Of a DNA stretch of 10,964 nt, positions 1 to 8,336 are shown one piece after another (the stretch's first letter is position 1; every line of letters begins with the position of its first letter). This stretch comes from Alectoria sarmentosa (lineage: Eukaryota > Ascomycota > Lecanoromycetes > Lecanorales > Parmeliaceae), in contig WOGZ01000621.1 of the NCBI GenBank assembly GCA_009733775.1, positions 1 to 10,964 of the forward strand. The letters are read 5' to 3'. The position numbers and the translations under genes were made by a program. The notes under the pieces were generated by a model that made no database searches, was not told the DNA's origin, and was given only the letters and a program-made list of their open reading frames with translations.

Positions 1-1000
1 ATATATAATTATCATTTTAAAATTCGATGAAAAATCGAAAACGATTTCGTTAAAAGAAAGATACTCATTATAAATAATAAAATAAAAAAATTATAAACAT
101 TATAAAATGAGATTGCGAATCGTTTTCGAAACGTTATTATAATTTAAATTAAATAATATAACAAATCGCATTAATCTCAAAATTATAAAATAAACGATTT
201 AATAATGTTAACGATCAAAAACCTCAAACAGAAACGTTCAAATAAAAAGTTATTTTATAAATTTATAAAATCTTTTCGGATCACAAATAAAATAAATGCG
301 TAAACGTATTAATTATTATTATTTTCTTTTTATAAAATTTATAATATTTTTTATATATCGTTATTTAAGCTTTATTATTATCGCGAGTGCGCGAATAAAA
401 TTAATATTTCATTTATATAATCTTTAATCTTATCAATAACGATGAAATGTGAAAAATCGAAAAAATTATCAATAAAATAAAAAATAAAAAAGACGTTTAA
501 TATAAAATCAAATAAATTGATTAAAGCAATAAATATTAAACGAAAATATTTTAAATGTTAATAATTTAATCGATATTTTTAATAAATAATTAAATAATAA
601 ACGAAAACTATAAAATGAAAAATTCGATTTTAAAAAACTCAATCGATTATATAAAACATTATCGCGCAATAAATGAAAACGACGTGATAAAACTTAAATG
701 TTTATCAAAAATTATGATATTTAAAAACGATATTTTTATTATAAGCGCGTTTTTAAATTTTTATTATAATAAACATATATGTTAAAAAATAATATTATTA
801 TTTATTATTCAAATTATAAAATGTTATAATAAAAATGTATTATATTAAAATATATATTGTTATTATAAATATGATTTTTAAAAAAGATATTCAAAAATGT
901 TATTAAAGAGATTATTTTAAGTTTTTTATATTAACGTTATCGCAAAAACAAATTATTATTTAATTTTATTACGTCTTTTCGACATCGTAAACTTCGCGAT
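1..1000. other. CpG-rich, AT-rich decayed DNA without recognisable gene
   Basis: No open frame of useful length and no motif that I recognise on either strand. Most C residues sit in CpG, as in the retroelement pseudogenes further right, so this stretch was probably also a repeat hit by the same C-to-T process. A 5' LTR of the Copia element could lie here by position, but I could not match it to any sequence downstream of the pol pseudogene. Confidence 0.5.
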
Positions 1001-2271
1001 TAAACATTAAATCGAAAATGAATTTTTTAAAAAAAGTCGATAACGTAACGTTATTATCGTTTATAAATTATTCGTTAAAATAATATTCGACTTCAAATCC
1101 TTCGAAAAATTATTATTATTATTTATTAATTCTTTTTCGAATTTACGTAAATTATTAAATTTTTATTTTAAAAGCGTGTTTATTTTTTTCAATTTATCGA
1201 TACGCTCATTTATCGCGTCGAATTTATGTTATAAATTAATAATAATAATAAAAACAATCGAAGTTATCGTTATCGTGCGTTTTTATTATTTATATTATTA
1301 AATAATCTTTTTATTAATGTGCGCTTATGCGCGAATAAAATAAAATATCAAATTATAACGTTATACACGTCGCAAATTCCTTCGCATTTTATTTTAATAA
1401 ATAAACGAAATCTTAATATAACGATTAATGTTACGTTTATTTATTTTACGTTTAATATAAAAAGAAAATTTATCGCGAATATAAAAATCGTCTTTTTTTA
1501 TAAAAATAAGTTTTATATAATAAGTTAATTATTATAAATTATTAATAATATCGATTATTAAACGATAATAAAATAAAATAATTAATAATTAACAATTATG
1601 ATTATTGAGCGATAATGAATTTATTATTAATAATGTTAATAATAATAATAATAATGTTATTATTATTAATATTAATATTATTATTTTATTATATAAAATG
1701 TTTATAAAATATGTTAATGAAATCATTAAACGTAAACGACGAAGTTGCGATATTTATAATAATTTTGAATTTATATTATAACGAAAAGATTATATACGAA
1801 GTTAATTATAATGTTATCGTTATTATATAATTAAATTAAATACTTACGAGTGAAATAAAAGAAATTACAAAAAAAAAATTAAAAAAAAATCGAGTTTTTA
1901 TATATAACTTAATGTCGCGATGCGATAATAAACAAATGTCGAATAATAACGCGCGTCTTAATAACGTTAATAAGTGTATATTATTATTATAATATTTATA
2001 AAACACGTCGCCTTTCAACTTTATTATTGTTTTTTAATATAAAAAAAACGAAATCGTTATAATTGAAATATCGTTATTAAAAATTAAATAAATAAGTGTA
2101 TATAACAAAAAGAGATTTCTATTAATTACGTCGCTTTATTGAAAATGTTTATAATTTAACATTTCAAAAAAATGTTATAAAGTTAATAATATAACATAAT
2201 TATTATTATTACTTAACGTTAAAAAACTATTTTATTACAAATTATAATGTTGCGTTATAATAACGATAACG
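1001..2271. other. Decayed DNA, possible gag/protease part of the Copia element
   Basis: This is where gag and protease of the Copia polyprotein would be expected, since such polyproteins usually run about 1300-1500 codons and this one ends at 5507. I could not find a convincing capsid motif, zinc knuckle or DSGA protease motif, so the assignment rests on position and composition only. Short open stretches exist, for example 1319-1528 on + and 1836-2018 on -, but they have no recognisable content and look like chance. On the - strand, 1062-1225 translates to a charged segment with one stop that resembles a coiled coil (see findings). Confidence 0.3.
1643..1668. repeat. AAT/ATT trinucleotide run forming a perfect inverted repeat
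   Basis: A run of AAT units (about 1637-1654) is followed after two bases (TG) by a run of ATT units. The arms 1643-1654 and 1657-1668 are perfectly complementary over 12 bp. The structure is made wholly of A and T, so it may be simple-sequence expansion rather than a functional hairpin. It lies inside the decayed region upstream of the Copia pol pseudogene. Confidence 0.6.
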
Positions 2272-2640
2272 CTATAATAACTCTTTTTTTTTATTTTCTT
2301 TATAAAATTTAAAGGTTTTTTAATAAGCATCATATAAGATTTTTTTTTAATATAAATATTTGAAAATTAAGATTTAAAGAGAAAGATAATTGTTAAATTA
2401 AATAATTATATACGTTTTATATAAAATATGCGCTATCGTGACATTATCTTTTATAAGTTTTTATAAAAGTTATAAAGTTTAAGTTTAATTGAATTAATCT
2501 CACAATTATCTCGTTAATAAAGATATTTAATAAATATATATTCATTTAATATGCCCCGAGGTTTTCTTTTAATTCTTAAAAATTAATTTTATTATACAAT
2601 TTAATTATTGAATTCAATAGTGACATTACGTCTTTTATAT
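2272..2640. other. CpG-poor stretch with a different mutation style
   Basis: No CpG occurs from 2272 to 2412, although the flanking sequence is rich in CpG. In 2281-2400 I count five C, all in CpT or CpA. At 2553-2561 there is GCCCCGAGG, including a run of four C, which is exceptional in this window. Only sparse CpG follows until about 2630. No gene is visible. The stretch may have escaped the C-to-T process, be a later insertion, or mark the true left limit of the recognisable Copia fragment. Confidence 0.45.
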
Positions 2641-2641
2641 A

Positions 2642-3480
2642 TATTTATTTATTTACGTTTATTTAACGACGTAAATAATACGTTTTATATCGACACTCGA
2701 AGACGTTTATATATTTTGCGTAAAATCAAATTTTCATTCGTTATCTTATAAAGAGCATTTGATCTTCGATAAATATATTAACGAATTATTTTATTTCGAC
2801 ATTTTTGATTTTATATCAAATGTTAACATTCGTTTAAATTATCAAATAATATTTAAATTTATAAAAAACGTTAATAAAAGATTTTATGTTCTTTTTAATA
2901 CTCATAAAAATGAAGTTTTTAATGTTTTTAAATTATTTAAAATTAATGTAAAGTATAATAATTTCACTATTAAACGCATTTATAATAACGAGAACATTAT
3001 AATCAAAAATCAAATTTTTAATAATTTTAAATACGATTATAAAATAAAATGAAAATTTATTATCTTTGAAAACTTTTAAATAAATGAAATTTTTAAACGT
3101 TTAAATTAAACATTAATGATTAAAATTCACGTTTTATTAATAAATAATAAATTTTCGAAATTTATAGTTTTAAAATTCATTATAATCATTAATTATTTTC
3201 GCAATTATTTATTTATCGTAAATATAAACAAAATTTTATACGAAAACGAGCTTAATCGCAAATTTAATTTATTTTATTTAAAACGCATTAAATAAAAAGA
3301 CCTTTGCGAAAAGCGTTAAATCTTCGATATTAATTAAAAAAAAATCGATGATCGTTATAAAGAGAATCGTTTGATAGATTACGAAGATAATTTTTATTAA
3401 ATGCTTATTCGAAACGATTAAATTTAACGATATTTTAACGTTAAATAAATAAATCATTATTTTAAAACGCAACTTTCAAA
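2642..3480 (+). pseudogene. Copia integrase (zinc-finger end, catalytic core, C-terminal part), degraded
   Basis: The integrase of a Copia element joins the cDNA ends to host DNA. Here YIFC followed by VKSNF (about 2708-2734) is the end of the HHCC finger, with its first Cys now Tyr. The core (2759-3100) has FYFDIF, where the family has an H-x-D motif; His has become Tyr and the Asp at 2798-2800 is kept. Next comes a block reading KNEVFNVFKLFK, then IKRIYNN. The second catalytic Asp is Asn (AAC, 2987-2989). Exactly 35 codons later the catalytic Glu is Lys (AAA, 3095-3097), within NEIFKRLN. Further on are YENEL (TPYE-like), a GYE-like DYEDNFY at 3377-3397, and NVK at 3437-3445. The DX35E spacing is intact while two of its three residues are lost. 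The stretch 2759-3052 is free of stops only by chance. Inactive. Confidence 0.88.
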
Positions 3481-3997
3481 TAAAAAATTATTTATCGTTA
3501 ATTAATTTTCAACATCACGTATTAAAATTAATGCGATAATGAGAATTGAATTTATAATAACAATTTTAAACGATATTAATAATGACATTAATGATAAAAT
3601 TCTCTTTTTTGAGTTTTTTAAACAATTTCTCTCGTCGATGATTATTATTAATATCGTCGTTATAATTTAAAAAATCTTTTCGATTTAATAACTTTTTTAA
3701 GTGTCGAAATCGCGTATTAAAGAATTTTTTATCGTCGTTATAAGTTCAGTTTTTACGAATGCGCAATAAACCTTTTTTGTCGAAATCGTTTTTATCGTTA
3801 TCACATTTTTAAAAGTTTTAATATTTAATCTTATCGCGTTATTAATTAAGATAAATAATTTCGAATTATTTAAGTTTTATATTTATAAAAAGATAATAAC
3901 GAACGTTTTATATAAAATAAATTAATAATTAAATATAAATGAAAAATATTATTCTTTAATCGATAATAAAATTTAATATTTTTATAAATTTTCAACG
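3481..3997 (+). pseudogene. Copia integrase-RT linker, degraded
   Basis: The linker between the integrase C-terminus and the reverse transcriptase fingers is the least conserved part of Copia polyproteins. Here it keeps the same phase on both sides (integrase and the first RT block are both in phase 2), so any indels within it sum to a multiple of three. I recognise no residue motif. Its length, about 170 codons, fits the family. Confidence 0.55.
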
Positions 3998-4600
3998 AAT
4001 CGCAAAATTTTAAGAGATATATAAGTTTATAAATTTAAGCGTGAATTAATTAACGAAATAATTCGATATAAACGTGATAAATAATTTAAAATTATATATA
4101 ACGCGAAAATATCAACTTTGAAAAAACTTTCGTTTTTGTTATTAAATTTATAAATTATAAAATTATTTTTATTATAATAATCGTTTTCGATTTAAAATTA
4201 AATTAAATAAATATTAAAATCGCATTTTTATACAATAACGTCGAAGAAATTATATACGTTTATCAATTTAAAGAATATAAAAACGATATTAATAAAGTTT
4301 ATCGTTTTAAAAAAGCGTTTTATAAATTAAAACAATCGTTTTAAATTTGATATAACATTATATTTTTTTTTTTCGAAAATTCGAATATCGTTTTTTTATG
4401 AAAGATTTTAACGTTTTTATTTACGACGAAAAGAAAATTATCGTGATTATTTATATTAACGATATTTTCATCGCGAAATTTAATCGATTTATTATTAATA
4501 AACTTAAAAGCGCTTTTAATATTAAATTTCGAAAAATGAATTTAAAATTATATATTTATTATTTAAATATAAAAATATTACGCGATTATTAAAATCGCAT
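3998..4600 (+). pseudogene. Copia reverse transcriptase (RVT_2-type), degraded with two frameshifts
   Basis: The first block reads NRKILRD, a stop at the Trp position, then VYKFKRE and RYK (3998-4072); the family has a K-W-V-F/Y-K-x-K-R motif and RYKAR. After a lost base the second phase gives FEKTF, then INIKIAFLYNNVEEIIYV (about 4207-4260), equivalent to the DVKTAFLNG block. Its catalytic Asp is Asn (AAT, 4210-4212). LKQS follows, with the Trp codon now TGA (4348-4350). After the T run at 4363-4373 the third phase gives KDFNVFIYDEKK and YINDI (4452-4466). YINDI corresponds to the YVDD active site with the first Asp changed to Asn (AAC, 4458-4460) and the second kept. The block ends with YYLNIKILRD. 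Two active-site Asp are lost, so it is inactive. Confidence 0.92.
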
Positions 4601-5507
4601 TATGATATTTAATTAAAAAGATTATTTCGAAAAAGTTTTTAAAAATTATAATATATAAAGCGATCGTGTTAAGATTATCGATATTTCAATAAAAATCTCA
4701 CATTTAAAATTCGTCGTTAAAGATTTCAAAATTATCGAAAAATCTCGCTTTTTATATTAATTCGCTATCGATTTTTTAATATACGCGATATTAAATATTC
4801 GCTTAAATATCGTTTACGTTATTTTCGTGATTTTTTATTACGTTTTTAATTTTAATAATTTTTATTAAAAAATAATTAAAAGAATTTTTAAATATTTGCG
4901 AAATATGTTACATTTTAAATTTGTTTATAAAAAAAAACTAATTTTATTGCGCGGATATATTGATATCGATTAAATTAATAATTAAAACATTAAACGATTT
5001 ATTTTTAATTACGTATTCAATCTTAATAGTATAATTATAAATTAATTATTCAAACGTTAATTTACGATAACATTATTTATTTATGAAATCGAATATATTA
5101 ATTAAATTCAAATCATTAAAAAGGCGATTTAATTTGAAAAACTCTTTAATAATCTTAATTTCGTGATTTTTAAATCGATAATCGACGTTTTTAATAATGA
5201 TAATGCGATTCAAATAAAACGCGTTTTTATAACATAAATTTAATTAAAATTCGAAGATTTCATCTTCGTTTTTATTATCGTTATTTTTTATAATAATTAA
5301 AATGTTATAATTTTGATTAAAAAATTTTAATTTTATAATCGTTTTAAATATATCGATATTTAATATCACTTTATGCGCGAAAAAATCGTAAATAATAATA
5401 TTATTTTGAAATACGTTTTTATCAAAAAATAAATCGTCGATAATTTTATAAATTTTTTATTTAAGATTAAATTTGACGTGTTTCGTTAAGCGCTCGACCT
5501 TAAATGA
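4601..5507 (+). pseudogene. Copia connection and RNase H domain with polyprotein C-terminus, degraded
   Basis: A single phase runs throughout. FAIDFLIYAILNIRLNIVYV (4761-4820) matches the family's Y-A-x-G-S-L-M-Y-A block. KRIFKYLRNMLHF follows, then RGYIDID (4950-4970), the T-D-A-D motif of RNase H with both Asp kept, and YVFNLNS. YEIEYI (5082-5099) corresponds to the EAEY motif, with Glu kept. Between the WL-like AI-stop-F and the DNQ-like block there are about 40 extra codons, compatible with variable loops in fungal copies. The DNQ-x-A-I block (5292-5312) reads NN-stop-NVI, followed by KYIDI and YHFMREKI (5346-5387). The last codons, ALDLK then TGA, match the usual end. RNase H strips RNA from the cDNA hybrid. 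Here stops destroy it, although its acidic residues survive. Confidence 0.9.
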
Positions 5508-6740
5508 ATTTAAAAACAATTTTCGATTTATTATTTATAAAAGATTAAGTTGTTCACGTCGTGATCTTATTAATTGATTTCTTAATTTTTATTTTTTTCA
5601 AACGATGACGATAATGTTAAATAATTCAATAAGAAATTTTTTCAAAAAAAGATTTAAACAATTTCGAAAAATTAAAATATCGCTCGATTGATAAAAGAAA
5701 AGATTTTTAATGAAATTAATTATCTCGCTTATCGCATTTTAAAAACTCGTTAAAATAAATCTCAAATTTTAATATAATTATTTTCGATTATCATTTTTTT
5801 AAACTTTTTTATTTAAAGATTTTTATTCGAAGAATATAATTATCGATAATGTTTATTAAATGAGTAATTTAAAAATTTAAACGATTTAATTTATAAATTT
5901 AAAATTCGTTTCTTATGAACGTAATTTAACAAAATTCAAAAAAGTTAAAATAACGTAAAACGATTAACATTTCGTTTATCGAAGATTATAAACAATTATC
6001 GTTTTCAAAATTCGATCGTTATCGAATTTAAATTATTTTTTCGAAAAGGTTTTCTCAAATCAATTTAATCGAAGCGAAAAAATTTATAATCATTTTTTTA
6101 TTTAATTTAAATCAACATTATTTTAATTAAAGGCTCGCTTAATGTTTTATATTAAATTACGTTTAAAAAATTCAAAAAATGATTATTTTTTTAAGATTGT
6201 AATAAATGCTTTAAAACGTCATTTAAAAGATTTTTCATATTTAGATTTTTTTTTCATATTTTCACATTTATGATTTTTAAAATTTAAAATAAATGTTTAT
6301 AACATTATTCGATCTGCGATCGAGATAAAAATTTATAACTATTATTTAAATTATAATCAAAAATAAAATCTTATCGTGATAATTAAATTTACGAAAATGA
6401 TTATATAATTATAAAATAAATAAATTTAACGTTTATCATTATTGAAAAATTTAAACGTTTAATTCGATAATCGCGTTCATCGATTCATTTAAATATAAAT
6501 AATAAAAATTAACATATTAATTATTATGCATTTTTACTTTATGAGAATTAATTTAAATTTTTTATAATATATTTATATTTTCAATGCTTATTCTTATATC
6601 AATTCTTCGTTATTTTATTATTATTATTTTATATTATATTATTAATACGTTTATAATATCGTCGTTTTTAATGTTAATAATATTGACGCATATAATCTCT
6701 ATATCGTTTAAATTCTCGACGCTCGCATCTTAAAAATTAA
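5508..6740. other. Region 3' of Copia pol: presumed untranslated end/LTR and unrecognised decayed DNA
   Basis: The 3' untranslated part and LTR of the Copia element should begin within about 100 bases of the stop. A purine-rich stretch at 5539-5549 followed by TTGTTCACGTCGTGATC is the best candidate junction, but no partner LTR was found. From 5645 to about 6170 one + phase gives a charged translation (for example KKDLNNFEKLKYRS, and ISFIEDYKQLSF near 5971-6006) broken by roughly 20 stops. It resembles decayed coding sequence, but I do not recognise the family. Nothing definite was seen in 6200-6740. Confidence 0.35.
5554..5564. repeat. Short inverted repeat TCACG-T-CGTGA at candidate Copia 3' LTR start
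   Basis: Two perfect 5-bp arms around a single T. It lies 46 bases after the pol stop and just after a purine-rich run (5539-5549), where a polypurine tract and the TG start of a 3' LTR would be expected. CpA and TpG survive in this spot although they are depleted around it. The LTR reading is an inference from position. Confidence 0.3.
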
Positions 6741-6753
6741 CGTTTTTAATATC

Positions 6754-7090
6754 ATATTTTCGAAGTTTTCAGCGTTTATAACGCTTTTAATCTTCGATGT
6801 TTATATTTTTAAAATTATTATTTTCGATTCTCATTTCTTAATGCTCACATTACGATATTTGAATTTATAAAAAAATATTTTCGATAATTATTTCTCGATG
6901 TTTTCTCTTCGATGTTTATATTTTAAAGTTAATATTTTCGATATTTATTTCTCGATATTTATATCTTAAAGTCGATATTTTCGATATTCATTTTTCGATG
7001 TTTATATTTCAAAATCGATATTTTCGATATTCATTTTTTAATATTTATATTTTAAAGTCGATATTTTCGATATTCATTTTTTAATTTTTA
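6754..7090. repeat. 43-bp tandem repeat (minisatellite), degenerate on the left
   Basis: The word ATATTTTCG recurs at 6932, 6975, 7018 and 7061, exactly 43 bases apart, inside a unit of the form TCGATATTCATTTTTCGATG plus TTTATATTTTAAAG. Further left, more diverged copies begin near 6754, 6818 (TTATTTTCG) and 6875, at intervals of 64, 57 and 57 bases, as if the 43-bp unit carried extra segments. The array thus shows a regular right half and an older or expanded left half. No coding potential. It may belong to an LTR or to a non-coding end of a retroelement. Confidence 0.8.
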
Positions 7091-7409
7091 GTTTTTAAGC
7101 TTTTATATCGATAAAAATTGATTTATAAATCTTTTATATCTTTTTTTTTAATATAATCGTTTTTATATATTTATTAATTATGTGTTAATCGATTTTAATG
7201 TGCATTTAATAATTTAAAAATAAAACTTTCAAAAAATCGTTTTTTTGCAAAAAGTGAAATTTTTTATATAAGATATTATGACGAATATATTTAAAAAAAC
7301 ATAATTATTTTCAAATTTCGACATTTTCATTTTTGCTACTCGCGATTAACTTTATTGTTATTATTTATTAAAAAAAAAGAGAAGAGAGAGAAAAAAAGAT
7401 TATCGTCGT
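7091..7409. other. Spacer between the two tandem arrays
   Basis: AT-rich with homopolymer runs and few CpG. A purine-rich patch at 7370-7398 (runs of A with GAG/GAGAGAG) directly precedes the second array. No gene or RNA was recognised. Confidence 0.4.
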
Positions 7410-7960
7410 CGATTTTATTATCGTTATTCGATGTTTATTTTATTTATTTAACGCATATCTTATTATCGTTATTCGATATTTATTTTGTTTATTTAACGCT
7501 TATTTTATTATCATTATTCGATTTCAATTCTCGTAAGAATCGAAATTCGTGTTTTTCAAAAAGCATTTATTACGCGTTTAATAATCTTATTATCGTTATT
7601 CGAAAATTATTTTATTGTCGTTATTTTACGCTCGATTTATTATCATTATTTAAAATTTATTTTATTATCGTTATTCGATTTTGATTTTCGTGAAAATCGA
7701 AATTCGTTTTTTGTTAAAATATCTTTATTATACGTTCGAGAATTTTATTATTATTATTCGATGTTTATTATGCGTTCGATAACTTTATTATCATTATTCG
7801 ATTTTTATTTTAATTATTCGACACTCATTTTATTATTATTATTCGATTTTGATTTTTATGAAAATTCAAATTCGTGTTTTTTGCATATCTTTCTTGTGCG
7901 CTCGATAATTTCATGATTATTATTTAATAATTACTTTATTTATTCGACGCTCGACGTTTA
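7410..7960. repeat. Compound minisatellite with nested 25/45-bp units in a roughly 160-bp higher-order repeat
   Basis: The core word TTATTATCGTTATTCGA recurs throughout. Its TCG (or TCA) falls at 7421, 7466 and 7511 (45-bp steps), then at 7593, 7618, 7643 and 7668 (25-bp steps), then near 7751, 7791, 7811 and 7836. A separate element that can fold, CGATTTTGATTTTCGTGAAAATCG-like, occurs three times, near 7518, 7676 and 7844, 158 and 168 bases apart, which defines the larger unit. A TTG-initiated open stretch (7355-7684) reads through the 45-bp units as a 15-residue repeat (ILLSLFD...YLT). This follows from 45 being a multiple of three, and I do not take it as a gene. Confidence 0.8.
7674..7710. 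repeat. Imperfect hairpin inside the compound minisatellite (best copy)
   Basis: GATTTT-CGTG-AAAATC is a perfect 6-bp stem with a four-base loop, extended outward by partly matching CGATTTT / AAATTCG. Two related copies lie near 7518-7553 (with CTCGTAAGAATCG in the centre) and 7844-7880 (with TTTATGAAAATTC). The differences between copies are largely C/T or G/A, as RIP would cause. Confidence 0.55.
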
Positions 7961-7974
7961 AAAAAGAAAAAAAA

Positions 7975-8235
7975 AGAAAATTAAATGTAAAAAATGTTAA
8001 TGCATGCAATTATAAAAGAGGTATAATTTTTCACCTTTACTATTTAGTTTTCAGCGTCGCAAATGTTGAAATTCGTGATTTTGTTATATAATTCTATTCG
8101 AGTAAAAGTGTTAAAATGATTAAGTTCGTTTTATTTTCTTTACTCAACTATCGTCGAATGTAAGCTTAATAAGTTTTATACTTTATATAGCATTTTAATT
8201 AAATAATCTATCACTTACTTTTAATATAATTAAAT
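7975..8235. other. Island with a weaker RIP signature, possible unique DNA or LTR
   Basis: In 7981-8160 I count 20 C: 7 in CpG, 6 in CpA, 6 in CpT and 1 in CpC. That contrasts with 19 of 25 in CpG inside the Copia RT. TpG, CpA and the palindrome GCATGC (8002-8007) are retained. The island therefore seems to have escaped most of the C-to-T process, either because it was never duplicated or because it arrived later. There is no open frame of note. It lies between the minisatellite and the zone upstream of the Gypsy gag pseudogene, so it could also be a short LTR-derived piece. Confidence 0.45.
8009..8028 (+). promoter_or_regulatory. TATA-like sequence in the less-mutated island
   Basis: ATTATAAAAGAGGTATAATT contains a TATAAAAG match. 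In DNA this rich in A and T such matches occur by chance. It is listed only because it sits in the stretch that has escaped most mutation and lies upstream of, and in the same orientation as, the Gypsy gag remnant about 1 kb away. No initiator or start codon context supports it. Confidence 0.15.
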
Positions 8236-8336
8236 TATCTCACTTATTTTATTCGTATTAACTAACGAATTTAAAAAATCGTGTTAATAAAAACTTTATC
8301 AAAATATAAAAACTATTAAGATATCGTATTTTTAAA

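Larger units (their letters stand above)
2642..5507 (+). mobile_element. RIP-degraded Ty1/Copia LTR retrotransposon, pol region
   Basis: Integrase precedes reverse transcriptase and RNase H, the order that defines Ty1/Copia. Codons stay in phase 2 (position mod 3) from 2642 to 4072. They move to phase 1 after a missing base near 4073, and to phase 0 after the 11-T run at 4363-4373, through to a TGA at 5505-5507. Dozens of internal TAA/TGA codons fall where the family has Gln, Arg, Trp or Glu. This TGA is probably the original stop because it follows the family's usual C-terminal block. Gag and protease were not recognised, and no LTRs could be delimited. The pattern of decay points to repeat-induced point mutation in an ascomycete. 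Confidence 0.9.

Noticed and set aside
1319..1528. Open stretch of 69 codons on the + strand starting at GTG
   Set aside because: It lies where Copia gag is expected and in the integrase phase, but no capsid motif is visible and the residues look like random AT-rich translation.
1836..2018. Open stretch of 60 codons on the - strand, hydrophobic C-terminus
   Set aside because: Composition is that of AT-rich chance sequence (Phe/Ile/Leu from T-rich codons), with no motif and no support from neighbours.
1977..2035. Possible Copia zinc knuckle (Y-Y-Y-Y-N-I-Y-K-T-R-R-L-S-T phase)
   Set aside because: Two Tyr have the right spacing for former Cys, but the His position is Thr (ACA) and no single transition restores the motif.
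2261..2285. NNDNA reading as a mutated DSGA protease motif of the Copia element
   Set aside because: The order of residues does not fit DSGA by single transitions, and the surrounding residues do not match the protease.
3278..3472. Open stretch of 64 codons on the - strand
   Set aside because: It lies antisense to the Copia integrase C-terminal part, whose + strand translation matches the family. The hydrophobic content is a shadow.
7355..7684. A 109-codon open stretch with a 15-residue repeat (ILLSLFD...YLT)
   Set aside because: The repeat is the direct translation of the 45-bp minisatellite, a multiple of three. It starts at TTG and its codons show no sign of selection, so I treat it as a by-product of the array.
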